Assembly: GCF_009600605.1 (NCBI RefSeq)
Contig: NZ_VWNA01000001.1
Location: 3,644,501-3,708,500 of the forward strand
Reading direction: 5' to 3'
Source of the DNA: Segnochrobactrum spirostomi
Lineage (GTDB): Bacteria; Pseudomonadota; Alphaproteobacteria; Rhizobiales; Segnochrobactraceae
DNA: 64,000 bases
Positions 9,197-17,979 of the stretch are shown here, piece by piece (position 1 is the stretch's first letter; every line of letters begins with the position of its first letter). Under the pieces are notes generated by a model. The model had not been told where the DNA came from. It did no database searches and was given only the letters and a program-made list of their open reading frames with translations. The position numbers were made by a program, and so were the translations under genes.

Positions 9197-12076
9197 ATGG
9201 ACCGGACCTTGGACAACGGCTTCGAGATCAACCCGACCGGCCTCGTCGAGGAAATCGACTACGGCACCCCGGCGGCGAAGTCCGACAAGACGGTGTCGCT
9301 CACCGTCGACGGCTTCCGCATCTCCGTGCCCGAGGGCACCTCGATCATGCGCGCGGCGAAGGAGGCGGGCATCACCGTCCCGAAGCTGTGCGCCACCGAC
9401 ATGCTGAATTCGTTCGGCTCCTGCCGCATGTGCCTCGTCGAGATCGAGGGCCGCAACGGCACCCCGGCTTCGTGTACGACGCCGGTCGCCGAGGGCATGG
9501 CGGTCAAGACCCAGACGCCGCGCCTCAAGGCGCTGCGCAAGGGCGTGATGGAGCTCTACATCTCCGACCACCCGCTCGATTGCCTGACCTGTGGCGCCAA
9601 CGGCGATTGCGAATTGCAGGACATGGCCGGCGCGGTGGGGCTGCGCGAGGTCCGCTACGGCTATGCCGGCGAGAACCATTTCGACGCGGTCAAGGACGTC
9701 TCCAACCCCTATTTCCAGTACGATCCGTCGAAGTGCATCGTCTGCTCGCGCTGCGTGCGGGCCTGTGAGGAGGTGCAGGGCACCTTCGCGCTGACGATCG
9801 AGGGCAGGGGCTTCGACAGCCGGGTCTCGCCCGGCGCTCACGAGCTCTTCCTCGACTCCGAGTGCGTCTCCTGCGGCGCCTGCGTTCAGGCCTGCCCGAC
9901 CGCGACCCTCATCGAGAAGTCGGTCGTCGAGATCGGCCAGCCGGAACATTCCGTCGTCACCACCTGCGCCTATTGCGGCGTCGGCTGCTCCTTCAAGGCG
10001 GAGATGCGCGGCACCGAAGTGGTGCGCATGGTGCCGTGGAAAGACGGCAAGGCGAACCGTGGCCATTCCTGCGTCAAGGGCCGCTTCGCCTGGGGCTACA
10101 CCACCCACCGCGACCGCATCCTGAATCCGATGGTGCGGGCGAAGATCACCGATCCCTGGCGTGAGGTCTCGTGGGAAGAAGCGCTCTCCCACGTCGCCTC
10201 GGAGTTCAAGCGCATCCAGGCGACCTACGGCCGCAACGCCGTCGGCGGCATAACCTCGTCGCGCTGCACCAACGAGGAGACCTATCTGGTCCAGAAGCTG
10301 GTGCGCGCGGTGTTCGGCAACAACAATGTCGATACCTGCGCTCGCGTCTGCCACTCGCCGACCGGCTACGGCCTCAAGACGGCGTTCGGCACCTCCGCCG
10401 GCACCCAGGACTTCGATTCGGTCGAGGATGCCGACGTCATCCTCATCATCGGCGCCAACCCGACCGACGGCCATCCGGTGTTCGGCTCGCGCATGAAGAA
10501 GCGGCTGCGCGAGGGCGCCAAGCTCATCGTGATCGATCCGCGCCGCACCGACATCGTGCGCTCGCCCCATGTCGAGGCGGCCTTCCACTTGCCGCTGCGG
10601 CCCGGCACCAACGTCGCCGTCGTCAACGCGATCGCCCATGTCATCGTGACCGAGGGCCTCTACGACGAGGCCTTCGTCCGCGAGCGCTGCGATTGGTCCG
10701 AATTCGAGGGCTGGGCGACCTTCGTCGCCGAGGAGCGCAACAGCCCCGAGGCGGTCGCGGCGGTCTCCGGCGTCGATGCCGAGGCGATCCGCGGCGCCGC
10801 CCGGCTCTATGCCACCGGCGGCAACGCGGCGATCTATTACGGCCTCGGCGTCACCGAGCACAGCCAGGGCACCACCACCGTGATGGGCATGGCGAACCTC
10901 GCCATGGCGACCGGCAATCTCGGCCGCCGCGGCGTCGGCGTGAACCCGCTGCGCGGTCAGAACAACGTCCAGGGCTCGTGCGACATGGGCTCGTTCCCCC
11001 ACGAGTTCACCGGCTACCGCCACGTCTCGGACGACGCCACGCGGGACATCTTCGAGAAGCTGTGGGGCGTCCCGCTGTCCAACGAGCCGGGCCTGCGCAT
11101 CCCGAACATGCTCGATGCTGCCGTCGAGGGCGCCTTCAAGGGGCTCTATATCCAGGGCGAGGACATCGTGCAGTCCGACCCCGACACCCACCATGTCGCG
11201 GCCGGCCTCGAGGCGATGGAATGCGTCGTCGTGCAGGACCTGTTCCTGAACGAGACGGCGAACTACGCCCACGTCTTCCTGCCAGGCTCCACCTTCCTGG
11301 AGAAGGACGGCACCTTCACAAACGCCGAACGCCGCATCAGCCGCGTCCGCAAGGTGATGCCGTCCCGTTCCGGCATGGCCGATTGGGAGATCACCCTCGC
11401 CATCGCCAAGGCGCTCGGCGTCGAGATGCACTACGATCATCCGTCTGAGATCATGGACGAGATCGCGGCGACGACCCCGTCGTTCACCGGCGTCTCCTAC
11501 GCCAAGCTCGAAGCCATGGGTTCGGTGCAGTGGCCGTGCAACGAGAAGGCGCCGGAGGGTACGCCGATCATGCACATCGGCGGCTTCTCGCGCGGCCTCG
11601 GCAAGTTCATGATCACCGAATATGTGGCGACGGACGAGCGCACGACGGGCCGCTTCCCGCTGCTGCTGACGACCGGCCGCATCCTGTCGCAATACAATGT
11701 CGGCGCGCAGACCCGGCGCACCGAGAATACCGTCTGGCATCCCGAAGACGTTCTGGAGATCCATGCCCACGATGCCGAGAACCGCGGCATCCGCGACGGC
11801 GACTGGATCAAGCTCGAAAGCCGCGCGGGCGCGACCACGCTCCGGGTGAAGATCTCCGACCGCGTCGCGCCGGGCGTCGTCTACACGACGTTCCACCACC
11901 CGGACACCCAGGCGAACGTCATCACCACCGACTATTCCGACTGGGCGACCAATTGCCCGGAATACAAGGTGACGGCGGTCCAGGTGGCGCCCTCGAACGG
12001 CCCGAGCGCCTGGCAGGAGGATTATGCCGAGCACGCCCGCCTGAGCCGCCGCATCCTGCCCGCCGCGGCGGAATGA
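9197..12076 (+). CDS. fdsA: NAD-dependent formate dehydrogenase alpha subunit (molybdenum or tungsten, catalytic)
   Basis: The 959-residue catalytic subunit oxidises formate to CO2. In order: a plant-type [2Fe-2S] domain (SCRMCLVEIEG, about residues 35-110), a NuoG-like His/Cys cluster segment (CLTCGANGDCELQDMA), two [4Fe-4S] motifs (CIVCSRCVRACEEVQG and CVSCGACVQACPTATL), then the bis-MGD domain with its own cluster (CAYCGVGC, near residue 257) and the catalytic Cys385 in DTCARVCHSPTGYG. Cysteine rather than selenocysteine is used. The molybdopterin dinucleotide-binding C-terminal domain (TTGRILSQYN) is complete. A strong ribosome-binding site GAAGGAGG ends seven bases before the ATG. Confidence 0.95.
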   Translation: MDRTLDNGFEINPTGLVEEIDYGTPAAKSDKTVSLTVDGFRISVPEGTSIMRAAKEAGITVPKLCATDMLNSFGSCRMCLVEIEGRNGTPASCTTPVAEGMAVKTQTPRLKALRKGVMELYISDHPLDCLTCGANGDCELQDMAGAVGLREVRYGYAGENHFDAVKDVSNPYFQYDPSKCIVCSRCVRACEEVQGTFALTIEGRGFDSRVSPGAHELFLDSECVSCGACVQACPTATLIEKSVVEIGQPEHSVVTTCAYCGVGCSFKAEMRGTEVVRMVPWKDGKANRGHSCVKGRFAWGYTTHRDRILNPMVRAKITDPWREVSWEEALSHVASEFKRIQATYGRNAVGGITSSRCTNEETYLVQKLVRAVFGNNNVDTCARVCHSPTGYGLKTAFGTSAGTQDFDSVEDADVILIIGANPTDGHPVFGSRMKKRLREGAKLIVIDPRRTDIVRSPHVEAAFHLPLRPGTNVAVVNAIAHVIVTEGLYDEAFVRERCDWSEFEGWATFVAEERNSPEAVAAVSGVDAEAIRGAARLYATGGNAAIYYGLGVTEHSQGTTTVMGMANLAMATGNLGRRGVGVNPLRGQNNVQGSCDMGSFPHEFTGYRHVSDDATRDIFEKLWGVPLSNEPGLRIPNMLDAAVEGAFKGLYIQGEDIVQSDPDTHHVAAGLEAMECVVVQDLFLNETANYAHVFLPGSTFLEKDGTFTNAERRISRVRKVMPSRSGMADWEITLAIAKALGVEMHYDHPSEIMDEIAATTPSFTGVSYAKLEAMGSVQWPCNEKAPEGTPIMHIGGFSRGLGKFMITEYVATDERTTGRFPLLLTTGRILSQYNVGAQTRRTENTVWHPEDVLEIHAHDAENRGIRDGDWIKLESRAGATTLRVKISDRVAPGVVYTTFHHPDTQANVITTDYSDWATNCPEYKVTAVQVAPSNGPSAWQEDYAEHARLSRRILPAAAE

Positions 12077-12202
12077 GCCGGATGCGCGCGGGTCGGGCGG
12101 CACGGCGGCGCGAGCGGAACGCTCCGTCTATGGCGGCGATCGCCGCGGCCTCGCTGGCTGCTCCCGCAGCAATGGTGGCTGCTCCCTCTCCACACGACGC
12201 CT

Positions 12203-12358
12203 CACCCTCCCCTGCCAGGGGGAGGGTCGGCCCGCAGCGCCGGGGTGGGGTGCGCGCCACGATCACGACGTCCTCGTTCCCCTTCAGCCGGCCGTCGCGC
12301 ACGCCACCCCACCCCGCCGGCCTTCGGCCGTCGACCCTCCCCCTGGCAGGGGAGGGTG
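12203..12358. repeat. Composite palindromic repeat, type A (two inverted ~50-base units)
   Basis: The left unit (12203-12250) has stem arms ACCCTCCCC and GGGGGAGGGT and ends in CGGGGTGGGG. The right unit (12305-12358) is its inverted copy, beginning CCCCACCCCG and ending in a stem CCCTCCCC...GGGGAGGG. A spacer of about 54 bases separates them. The same architecture recurs at 42839-42989. These look like non-coding REP/BIME-type elements, not a gene. Confidence 0.75.
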
Positions 12359-12397
12359 CGGTCTCGCTTGGGGTTTGCGCACAGGCTCACGACGGAT

Positions 12398-12530
12398 CCT
12401 TCTCCCCGCGTGCGGGGAGAAGGTGGCCCGCAGGGCCGGATGAGGGGATGTTTCGGTTCCCCAGCCTCTCGGTCTGCACCAGCCCCTCATCCGCCCCTTC
12501 GGGGCACCTTCTCCCCCGCGGGGGAGAAGG
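12398..12530. repeat. Composite palindromic repeat, type B (CTTCTCCCC units)
   Basis: One unit (12398-12448) has arms CCTTCTCCCCGC and GCGGGGAGAAGG followed by GGCCGGATGAGGGG. The second (12483-12530) is an inverted copy beginning CCCCTCATCCG and ending in a CTTCTCCCC/GGGGAGAAGG stem. Relatives are found at 32769, 40511 and 63438. Confidence 0.75.
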
Positions 12531-12558
12531 AAGGAGCGGCAATCTCTTCGGCAACGAG

Positions 12559-12586
12559 ACCCTTCCCCTGGCAGGGGAGGGTGGGG
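12559..12586. repeat. Single type A palindromic unit
   Basis: ACCCTTCCCC and GGGGAGGGT form a hairpin just upstream of fdhD. With the two composite elements before it, it fills most of the 532-base gap inside the formate dehydrogenase operon; no gene was seen in that gap. Confidence 0.6.
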
Positions 12587-12608
12587 CCGTGGGGAGAGGT
12601 GGGTGCCT

Positions 12609-13463
12609 ATGACGCCCCCCGGTGCCCACGAAATACCCCGCATCGTCTGGCGTGACGGCACCGCGACCGTGTCTCCGCGGGTGGTCCCGGCGGAGGTGCC
12701 GGTCGCCTTCACCTTCAACGGCACGTCCCACGCCGTGATGATGGCGTCGCCGACCGACCTCGAGGATTTCGCCCTCGGCTTCGCCCTCAGCGAAGGCCTC
12801 ATCGGCGGCGAGGGCGAAATCGAGAGCCTCGAAATCCTCGAGGCCGATCTCGGCGAGGCGCTGGGCTTCGAGGCGCGGATGTGGATCGGCGAGGCGCCGA
12901 TGGGCCGGCTCCTCGAACGCCGCCGGCGCATCGCCGGCCCGACCGGCTGCGGCCTCTGTGGCATCGAGAGCCTCGACGAGGCGATGCGGCCCGTCCCCGC
13001 CGTCGAAGCCGATCTCCTGGTGCCGCCCGAGGCGATCCTCGCCGCGCTCGGTCGCCTCGACGAGGCCCAGGCGCTCGGGCGCGCCACCCGCGCGGTCCAC
13101 GCCGCCGCCCTCGTGTCCACGGCGGGCGAGCTCCGCCTCGTCCGCGAAGACGTCGGCCGCCACAACGCTCTCGACAAGCTGATCGGCGCCACGGCGCGCG
13201 CCGGCTTGTCGGGCCACGACGGCTTCGTCCTGGTGACGAGCCGTGTTTCCATCGAGATGGTGCAGAAGACCGCCGTGCTTGGTGCGGCGCTTCTCGTCGC
13301 CGTTTCCGCGCCGACCGCGCTCGCGGTCGCAACCGCCGACAAGGCGGGGCTGACCCTCGTCGCTGTCGCCCGTCGCGACGGCTTCGAGATTTTCACCCAC
13401 CCCCGCCGGATCGCCGGCATCGCCGCCGCCGCAGATGCCGGCGCCGAGACCATTCCCGCCTGA
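12609..13463 (+). CDS. fdhD: Formate dehydrogenase accessory sulfurtransferase FdhD
   Basis: The 284-residue protein transfers sulfur to the molybdenum cofactor, a step needed for formate dehydrogenase activity. The redox/sulfur-carrying CxxC is visible as GCGLCGIESL, and the later motifs LVREDVGRHNALDKLIG and SRVSIEMVQKTA are family hallmarks. An in-frame GTG at 12603 is an alternative start; the ATG at 12609 is preferred, with GAGAGGTGG upstream. In fds operons this gene is also called fdsC. It is separated from fdsA by repeat-filled DNA but lies 10 bases before fdsD. Confidence 0.93.
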   Translation: MTPPGAHEIPRIVWRDGTATVSPRVVPAEVPVAFTFNGTSHAVMMASPTDLEDFALGFALSEGLIGGEGEIESLEILEADLGEALGFEARMWIGEAPMGRLLERRRRIAGPTGCGLCGIESLDEAMRPVPAVEADLLVPPEAILAALGRLDEAQALGRATRAVHAAALVSTAGELRLVREDVGRHNALDKLIGATARAGLSGHDGFVLVTSRVSIEMVQKTAVLGAALLVAVSAPTALAVATADKAGLTLVAVARRDGFEIFTHPRRIAGIAAAADAGAETIPA

Positions 13464-13473
13464 GCCCCGCGCC

Positions 13474-13788
13474 ATGTCCCAGCCCATCACCTCCGCCGAC
13501 ACCCCGACGAGCCGCCCGCTCCACGACGATCCCCACGAGGGCGGCGCCGAGGGGCACCACCACGATCCGGCCGCGAAGTTGACGCGGATGGCGAACCAGA
13601 TCGGCACCTTCTTCGCCCATCAGGTCCGCGGACCCGGCGAGCATGACGCGGCCGTGGACGCGATCGTGAAGCACCTCAAGGACTTCTGGGACCCGCGCAT
13701 GCGCCGCCAGATCCGCGCCCACTTGGCCGCGGGCGGCGCCGGCCTCGATCCTCTGGTGCGCGACGCCATCGAGAAACTCGGCGACTGA
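13474..13788 (+). CDS. fdsD: Formate dehydrogenase delta subunit
   Basis: The 104-residue protein has a polar, histidine-containing start (PHEGGAEGHHHDP) and the conserved FdsD core KLTRMANQIGTFFAHQ, then VDAIVKHLKDFWDPRMRRQI. FdsD is a small non-catalytic protein that accompanies soluble NAD-dependent formate dehydrogenases and is required for their maturation or stability. The ATG at 13474 gives the family start, 10 bases after the fdhD stop. It closes the operon. Confidence 0.9.
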   Translation: MSQPITSADTPTSRPLHDDPHEGGAEGHHHDPAAKLTRMANQIGTFFAHQVRGPGEHDAAVDAIVKHLKDFWDPRMRRQIRAHLAAGGAGLDPLVRDAIEKLGD

Positions 13789-13876
13789 GCGGCCGCCCGG
13801 CGGCTCCACCCGCAATGGGTGTGACGCGGCGCCACGGCGGCGCGAATCTCTTTGAAATTTCCGCGCGCTGCCTAAT

Positions 13877-14944
13877 ATGGCGGGCATGTCGCAAGCAAAA
13901 ACCAACGCCCATGCCGGCGCCAAGCCGGCCACCAAGAGCGCGACGCCGCGCAAGACCAACCGGGAAGAGGCCGATCTGGTCGAAGTCGAGCCGGTCGGAC
14001 GGCGCTCGGCGCGCCTGCGGCTGCGTGCGGCCTGGATGTATTATGTCGAGGAGATGACGCAGAACGCCATCGCCGAGGCGCTGGGCATCGGCCGCGTCAC
14101 GGTGGTGCGCCTGCTCTCGGACGCCCGCGCCTTGCACGAGGTGAAGATCTCGCTGAGCCGCGAGGTCGCCGAACTGCCCCGCCTCGAGCGCGCGCTCGAA
14201 CGCACCTTTGGCCTCGGCGAGGCGATCGTGGCGCCGCTCTCGACCGCCGACGCCGATCCGACCGCGCCGATCGGTGCCGCGACCGGCCAATTCATCTCCG
14301 ACTTCGTCAAGCCCGGCATGAAGCTCGGGGTCGGCTGGGGCCGCACGCTGTTGCGTGCGCTCTCCTTCATCGACGAGCGGCCGACGCCGGACCTCTCCGT
14401 CGTTTCGCTCCTCGGCGGCATCACCAAGGCGAAGCAATACAACCCGGCCGAATTCGCCTGGCAGTTCTCCCGCCTTTTCCAGGCGGATTGCTACCTGCTG
14501 CCGGCGCCGGCCCTCGTCGACAGCGTCGAGACCAAACAGGCGCTGATCGAGCGTTGCGGCCTCTCAGACGTGTTCGGCTTCGCCCGCACCCTCGATGCGG
14601 TTGTGCTCAGCGTCGGCGGCGTGGCACCGACCAGCACCGCCTATCGGTTCGGCTATTTCTCCGAGAACGACCGCGCCTCGCTGATCGAGCACGGGGCGGT
14701 CGGCGACATGATCTATTTCTTCTTCGACGCCGAAGGGCGCATCGTCGATCATCCGGTGAACAGCCGGGTGATGGCGGTGCCGATCGACTTCATCAAGGAC
14801 ACGCCGACCCGCATCCTGACCTCCGGCGGCCCGGAGAAGGTCGAGGCGATCCTCGGCGCCCTGAAGCTTCTGAAGCCGACCGTGTTCATCACCGACGAAG
14901 TGACCGCGGCCGCGATGTTGAAGACGGTGGGCGAGGGCGCCTGA
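13877..14944 (+). CDS. SorC/DeoR-type sugar-binding transcriptional regulator
   Basis: The 355-residue protein has a variable lysine-rich start, a helix-turn-helix near residue 60 (YVEEMTQNAIAEALGIGRVTVVRLL) and a large effector domain. That domain shows GWGRTLLRAL, VVSLLGGI, SVGGV and the ILTSGGPEKVEAILGAL ending typical of the SorC family, whose members bind phosphorylated sugars or polyols. An internal ATG at 13886 is an alternative start. It is followed by an unknown gene and a convergent glucitol-type PTS operon, so it probably controls that operon and the dehydrogenase genes beyond, sensing a pathway sugar phosphate. Confidence 0.88.
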   Translation: MAGMSQAKTNAHAGAKPATKSATPRKTNREEADLVEVEPVGRRSARLRLRAAWMYYVEEMTQNAIAEALGIGRVTVVRLLSDARALHEVKISLSREVAELPRLERALERTFGLGEAIVAPLSTADADPTAPIGAATGQFISDFVKPGMKLGVGWGRTLLRALSFIDERPTPDLSVVSLLGGITKAKQYNPAEFAWQFSRLFQADCYLLPAPALVDSVETKQALIERCGLSDVFGFARTLDAVVLSVGGVAPTSTAYRFGYFSENDRASLIEHGAVGDMIYFFFDAEGRIVDHPVNSRVMAVPIDFIKDTPTRILTSGGPEKVEAILGALKLLKPTVFITDEVTAAAMLKTVGEGA

Positions 14945-15029
14945 CGCCCGTTCATGCTATGATGTTCCGTCTTCGGCCCGAACCAGGGCCGCGACCCGAG
15001 TAGGACCGGCACCCCAGGAGGATCGGCCC

Positions 15030-15812
15030 GTGCGCGATTTCGCCCAGGAATTCAAGCTGACCGTCAAGGATGGCCTGCGCGACCTGCGCTATGTGCTGCG
15101 CTCCGAGAGCGACGGCGCCTCCGAGACGACGGGTCCGCTCGGGCTCATCGGCGATGTGGCGATCCGGGCCCGCGGGCTCGTCGAACAAGCGCCGGTGGTC
15201 GGCCGGGTTGCCGACGGCCTCCTGCGCGAGGTCGACAGCGTGGCGAGCTCGGTTCTCGCGAGCGGCCCCGCGCCGCGGCCCGGCGCCCTGTTTCCGCGCA
15301 CCGCGGTCGCCCTCGTCGCCGACGACGGCGCGGCCTTCACCGCGAGCCTCTACGGATTCCTGAAATATCTCCTGCGCACCGCCGGCGTGCGCAACGCGGT
15401 CGTGTTCGAGCACGCGATCGACGCGGCGCGGCGGACTGTGATCGAGCGCCGGCAGGGCGCAGTTGCCGAGGCGCATTCCGACGAGGCGATGCTCCGCCTC
15501 TCGGCCGAAATCGCCGTTGCGCTGTCGGCCGAGCGGCCTGTGCGCCGGCTCGATCTGCCCCAGCAGGCGCTGCCGGCGAGCCGGCAACTGCTTGCTGCGC
15601 CGAACGCCTGGACCGGCTGCGTCATCGGCCTCGCCACCGCGATCGCCTCCTACCGCGACGGGCGCGAGGTGGTGGACCCGGCCGATGTCGTGGAGAGCGC
15701 GACGACCGTCGTCACCGCCCGGTTCGATCGCTTCCACCCGGCGATCGCGAGCTCGCAAGCCGTCGCCGACCTGACCCGCCTCTTCGCGCAGGACGTCCCG
15801 CATCTGCCGTGA
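15030..15812 (+). CDS. Conserved-looking protein of unknown function next to the PTS operon
   Basis: The 260-residue product starts at GTG 15030, nine bases after AGGAGG. No domain is recognised. Residues 1-90 are polar with amphipathic stretches, and residues 90-260 are mostly helical in composition. There is no signal peptide, no clear membrane segment and no cysteine cluster or nucleotide-binding motif. It lies 85 bases after the SorC regulator on the same strand and shares a bidirectional terminator with ptsI, so it is probably co-transcribed with the regulator and part of the same functional unit. Codon use matches its neighbours, arguing for a real gene. Confidence 0.7.
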   Translation: MRDFAQEFKLTVKDGLRDLRYVLRSESDGASETTGPLGLIGDVAIRARGLVEQAPVVGRVADGLLREVDSVASSVLASGPAPRPGALFPRTAVALVADDGAAFTASLYGFLKYLLRTAGVRNAVVFEHAIDAARRTVIERRQGAVAEAHSDEAMLRLSAEIAVALSAERPVRRLDLPQQALPASRQLLAAPNAWTGCVIGLATAIASYRDGREVVDPADVVESATTVVTARFDRFHPAIASSQAVADLTRLFAQDVPHLP

Positions 15813-15852
15813 GGCGGGGGAGCTATCTCAGCAAAAGCTCCCGTCGAAATGA

Positions 15853-15885
15853 AAAGGCCGCCGAGACGATCCGGCGGCCTTTCCG
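15853..15885. terminator. Bidirectional hairpin terminator between the unknown gene and ptsI
   Basis: AAAGGCCGCCG (15853-15863) pairs perfectly with CGGCGGCCTTT (15872-15882) over an 8-base loop. The T-tract follows on the plus strand, and the A-tract on the left supplies Ts for the minus strand. Two convergent transcripts end here. Confidence 0.75.
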
Positions 15886-15909
15886 TTGAGCACGGGCTTT
15901 TCGATCGCC

Positions 15910-17535
15910 TCAGATCTCCAGCACCGTCTTCTTGGCGCGCGCGATGGAGGCGGGGCTCATCGAGAGTTCGGTGATGCCCATCTCGACGAAGCGGGGAATG
16001 AGATCCGGGCGGGCGGCCGCTTCGCCGCACATGCCGACCCAGATGCCGGCCTCGCGCGCGGCGCGGCAGACCTGGGCGATCGCCGCCATCACCGCCGGCT
16101 GCTCCGTGCGGTTGAGGCTCGCGACCCGCGGGTTGAGGCGGTCCACCGCCATCACGTACTGGGTCAGGTCGTTGGTGCCGATCGAGAAGAACGACACCAC
16201 CTTGGCGAGCGCGTCGGCGGCGAACACCGCGGCCGGCGTCTCGACCATGATGCCGAGCTCGAACTCGCCGAAGGCGATTCCGGCTGCGGAGAGTTCCGCG
16301 CGGCATTCGGCGACGAGCGCCTTCACCGCCTCGACCTCGTCGACGGTCGCCACCATCGGCACCATCACCTTGACGTTGCCGACGACCGCCGCGCGCAGCA
16401 GCGCCTTGAGCTGCGGCTTGAAGATGTCCGGCCGGTCGAGGCACATGCGGACACCGCGCCAGCCGAGGAAGGGGTTGTCCTCGTGGGGGAATTCGACGCC
16501 GGCGACCGGCTTGTCGCCGCCGATGTCGAGGGTGCGCACGATGACCGGGCGGTGCGCGAAGGCGCGGGCGAGCTCGGTGTAGATCACCGTCTGCTCATCT
16601 TCGCTCGGCGTCGTCTTGCGCTCCATGAAGAGGAGTTCGGTGCGGAACAGGCCGACGCCCATGGCGCCGGCGGCGAGCGCGCCGTCGATCTCGGAGAGCG
16701 AGCCGAGATTGGCCGCGACCTCGATCTCGCGGCCGTCGCGCGTCACCGGCTTCACGTCGCGATAGGCGGCGAGCGCCTCGTTGACCTTTCGCTCGGCCGC
16801 GATGCGGTCGGCGATGCGCTCGGCGGTGGCCGGATCGGGATCGAGGAAGACCTCGCCGGTGGCGCCGTCGATGGCCACCATCTTGGCGGCCTTGAGATCG
16901 GCGGCGGCGGCATGATGGTAGCCGAGCACCGCAGGGATGCCATGGGCGCGGGCCATGATGGCGACGTGGGAGGTCGCGGCGCCCTTGGTGCAGAGGATGC
17001 CGGCGATCGACTTGATCGGCGCCTTGGCGAAGTCCCAGGCACTGATCTCCTCGGCGACCAGGATGGCGCGCGGCGGCACGTCGGCGAGCGAGATCTCGCG
17101 GCGGCCGAGCAGCGTCGCGGCGACGTTGCGGGTGATGCCGTGAACGTCCTCGGCGCGCGCCTTCAGATAGGGGTCGTCGAGGGCCTCGAACTGGGCGGCG
17201 AGGGCGTTGCCCGATTCGATCGCGCCGGTGACGGCCGAGACACCGCCGCGGATGCGCTCCTCGGCACCGCCGACGAATTCAGGATCGCGCGCGACCTCGA
17301 GGAGAGCATCGATGATCTCGCGGTCGGCCGGACGCAGGCCCGGCTTGTCGCGGCTCGCGACGAGGTTCGCTGCGGTGGCGTCGAGCGCGGCATGGAACCT
17401 GGCGATCTCCGCCTCGATCTGCGCCGGGGCGATCGCCTCGCGCGCCGTCGGCAGCGGCTCGGGGAAGAACGGGAAGACGACGCCCATCGCCGTGCCTTCG
17501 CTCGCGGCGACGCCGCGGCGCTCAGCAGGGTTCAC
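15910..17535 (-). CDS. ptsI: Phosphotransferase system Enzyme I
   Basis: The 541-residue protein transfers phosphate from PEP to HPr. The N-terminal domain has the phosphorylated histidine His190 in TKGAATSHVAIMARAHGIPA. The C-terminal TIM barrel shows LFRTELLFMER, DIGGDKP, NPFLGWRGVRM and the catalytic FFSIGTNDLTQY. Length is close to the 570 of E. coli Enzyme I. It starts at GTG, overlapping the ptsH stop by four bases (GTGA). It is the last gene of the gutM-srlAEB-ptsHI operon, so this PTS carries its own general components. Confidence 0.95.
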   Translation of the reverse strand: MNPAERRGVAASEGTAMGVVFPFFPEPLPTAREAIAPAQIEAEIARFHAALDATAANLVASRDKPGLRPADREIIDALLEVARDPEFVGGAEERIRGGVSAVTGAIESGNALAAQFEALDDPYLKARAEDVHGITRNVAATLLGRREISLADVPPRAILVAEEISAWDFAKAPIKSIAGILCTKGAATSHVAIMARAHGIPAVLGYHHAAAADLKAAKMVAIDGATGEVFLDPDPATAERIADRIAAERKVNEALAAYRDVKPVTRDGREIEVAANLGSLSEIDGALAAGAMGVGLFRTELLFMERKTTPSEDEQTVIYTELARAFAHRPVIVRTLDIGGDKPVAGVEFPHEDNPFLGWRGVRMCLDRPDIFKPQLKALLRAAVVGNVKVMVPMVATVDEVEAVKALVAECRAELSAAGIAFGEFELGIMVETPAAVFAADALAKVVSFFSIGTNDLTQYVMAVDRLNPRVASLNRTEQPAVMAAIAQVCRAAREAGIWVGMCGEAAARPDLIPRFVEMGITELSMSPASIARAKKTVLEI

Positions 17536-17873
17536 GGCTGGGGCGGGGGGACGGCGGGGGCCGGAGCCGGCGCGGCGGGGGCCGCAGCGGCGGCCTGCAC
17601 CGCCGGCATCTCGGCGTCGGGATTCTGCACGAAGCCGACGAGCTCGGTGAGGGCGGCCTCGGCGTCGTCGCCGTCGGCGCGCAGGGTCACCTCGTCCTCT
17701 TCCTTGACGCCGAGCAGCATCAGCTTGACCGAGCTCTTGGCGTCGGCCGCGCGGCCGCCACGCACGATCTCGACCTTCGACTGGAAGGACTTCGCGAGCT
17801 TGACGAACTGCGTCGCGGGCCTGGCGTGCAGGCCGTCGCGCACGCGGACGATCACCGTGCGTTCGAGCACCAT
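17532..17873 (-). CDS. ptsH: HPr phosphocarrier protein
   Basis: The 113-residue HPr receives phosphate from Enzyme I on His16 (RDGLHARPATQF) and passes it to the EIIA protein. The regulatory-site serine region AKSSVKLMLLGV is present. The C-terminus has an extra 25 or so residues made almost only of Ala and Pro, absent from typical 85-90-residue HPr, possibly a flexible linker. The ATG at 17873 is chosen because it begins the HPr fold; upstream in-frame sequence overlaps srlB. It overlaps ptsI by four bases. Confidence 0.92.
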   Translation of the reverse strand: MVLERTVIVRVRDGLHARPATQFVKLAKSFQSKVEIVRGGRAADAKSSVKLMLLGVKEEDEVTLRADGDDAEAALTELVGFVQNPDAEMPAVQAAAAAPAAPAPAPAVPPPQP

Positions 17874-17979
17874 CGAGAGAACTCCGACTTCCTCCGGATG
17901 GCGGCGCCGCTTTCGGCGCCCGCCGGTCCGGTACAGAGGAACAACGCTTCGGGAAGAACGTCCCGTAAAGCTTTGGAAA

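Noticed and set aside
9131-12103. A 990-residue open frame on the minus strand opposite fdsA
   Set aside because: The opposite strand encodes a complete, motif-rich FdsA. Long antisense frames are common in GC-rich genes, and this one has no recognisable domain.
12185-12600. CRISPR array or tandem repeat in the fds gap
   Set aside because: Repeats are palindromic, in inverted pairs and unevenly spaced, with no regular spacers and no cas genes in the window.
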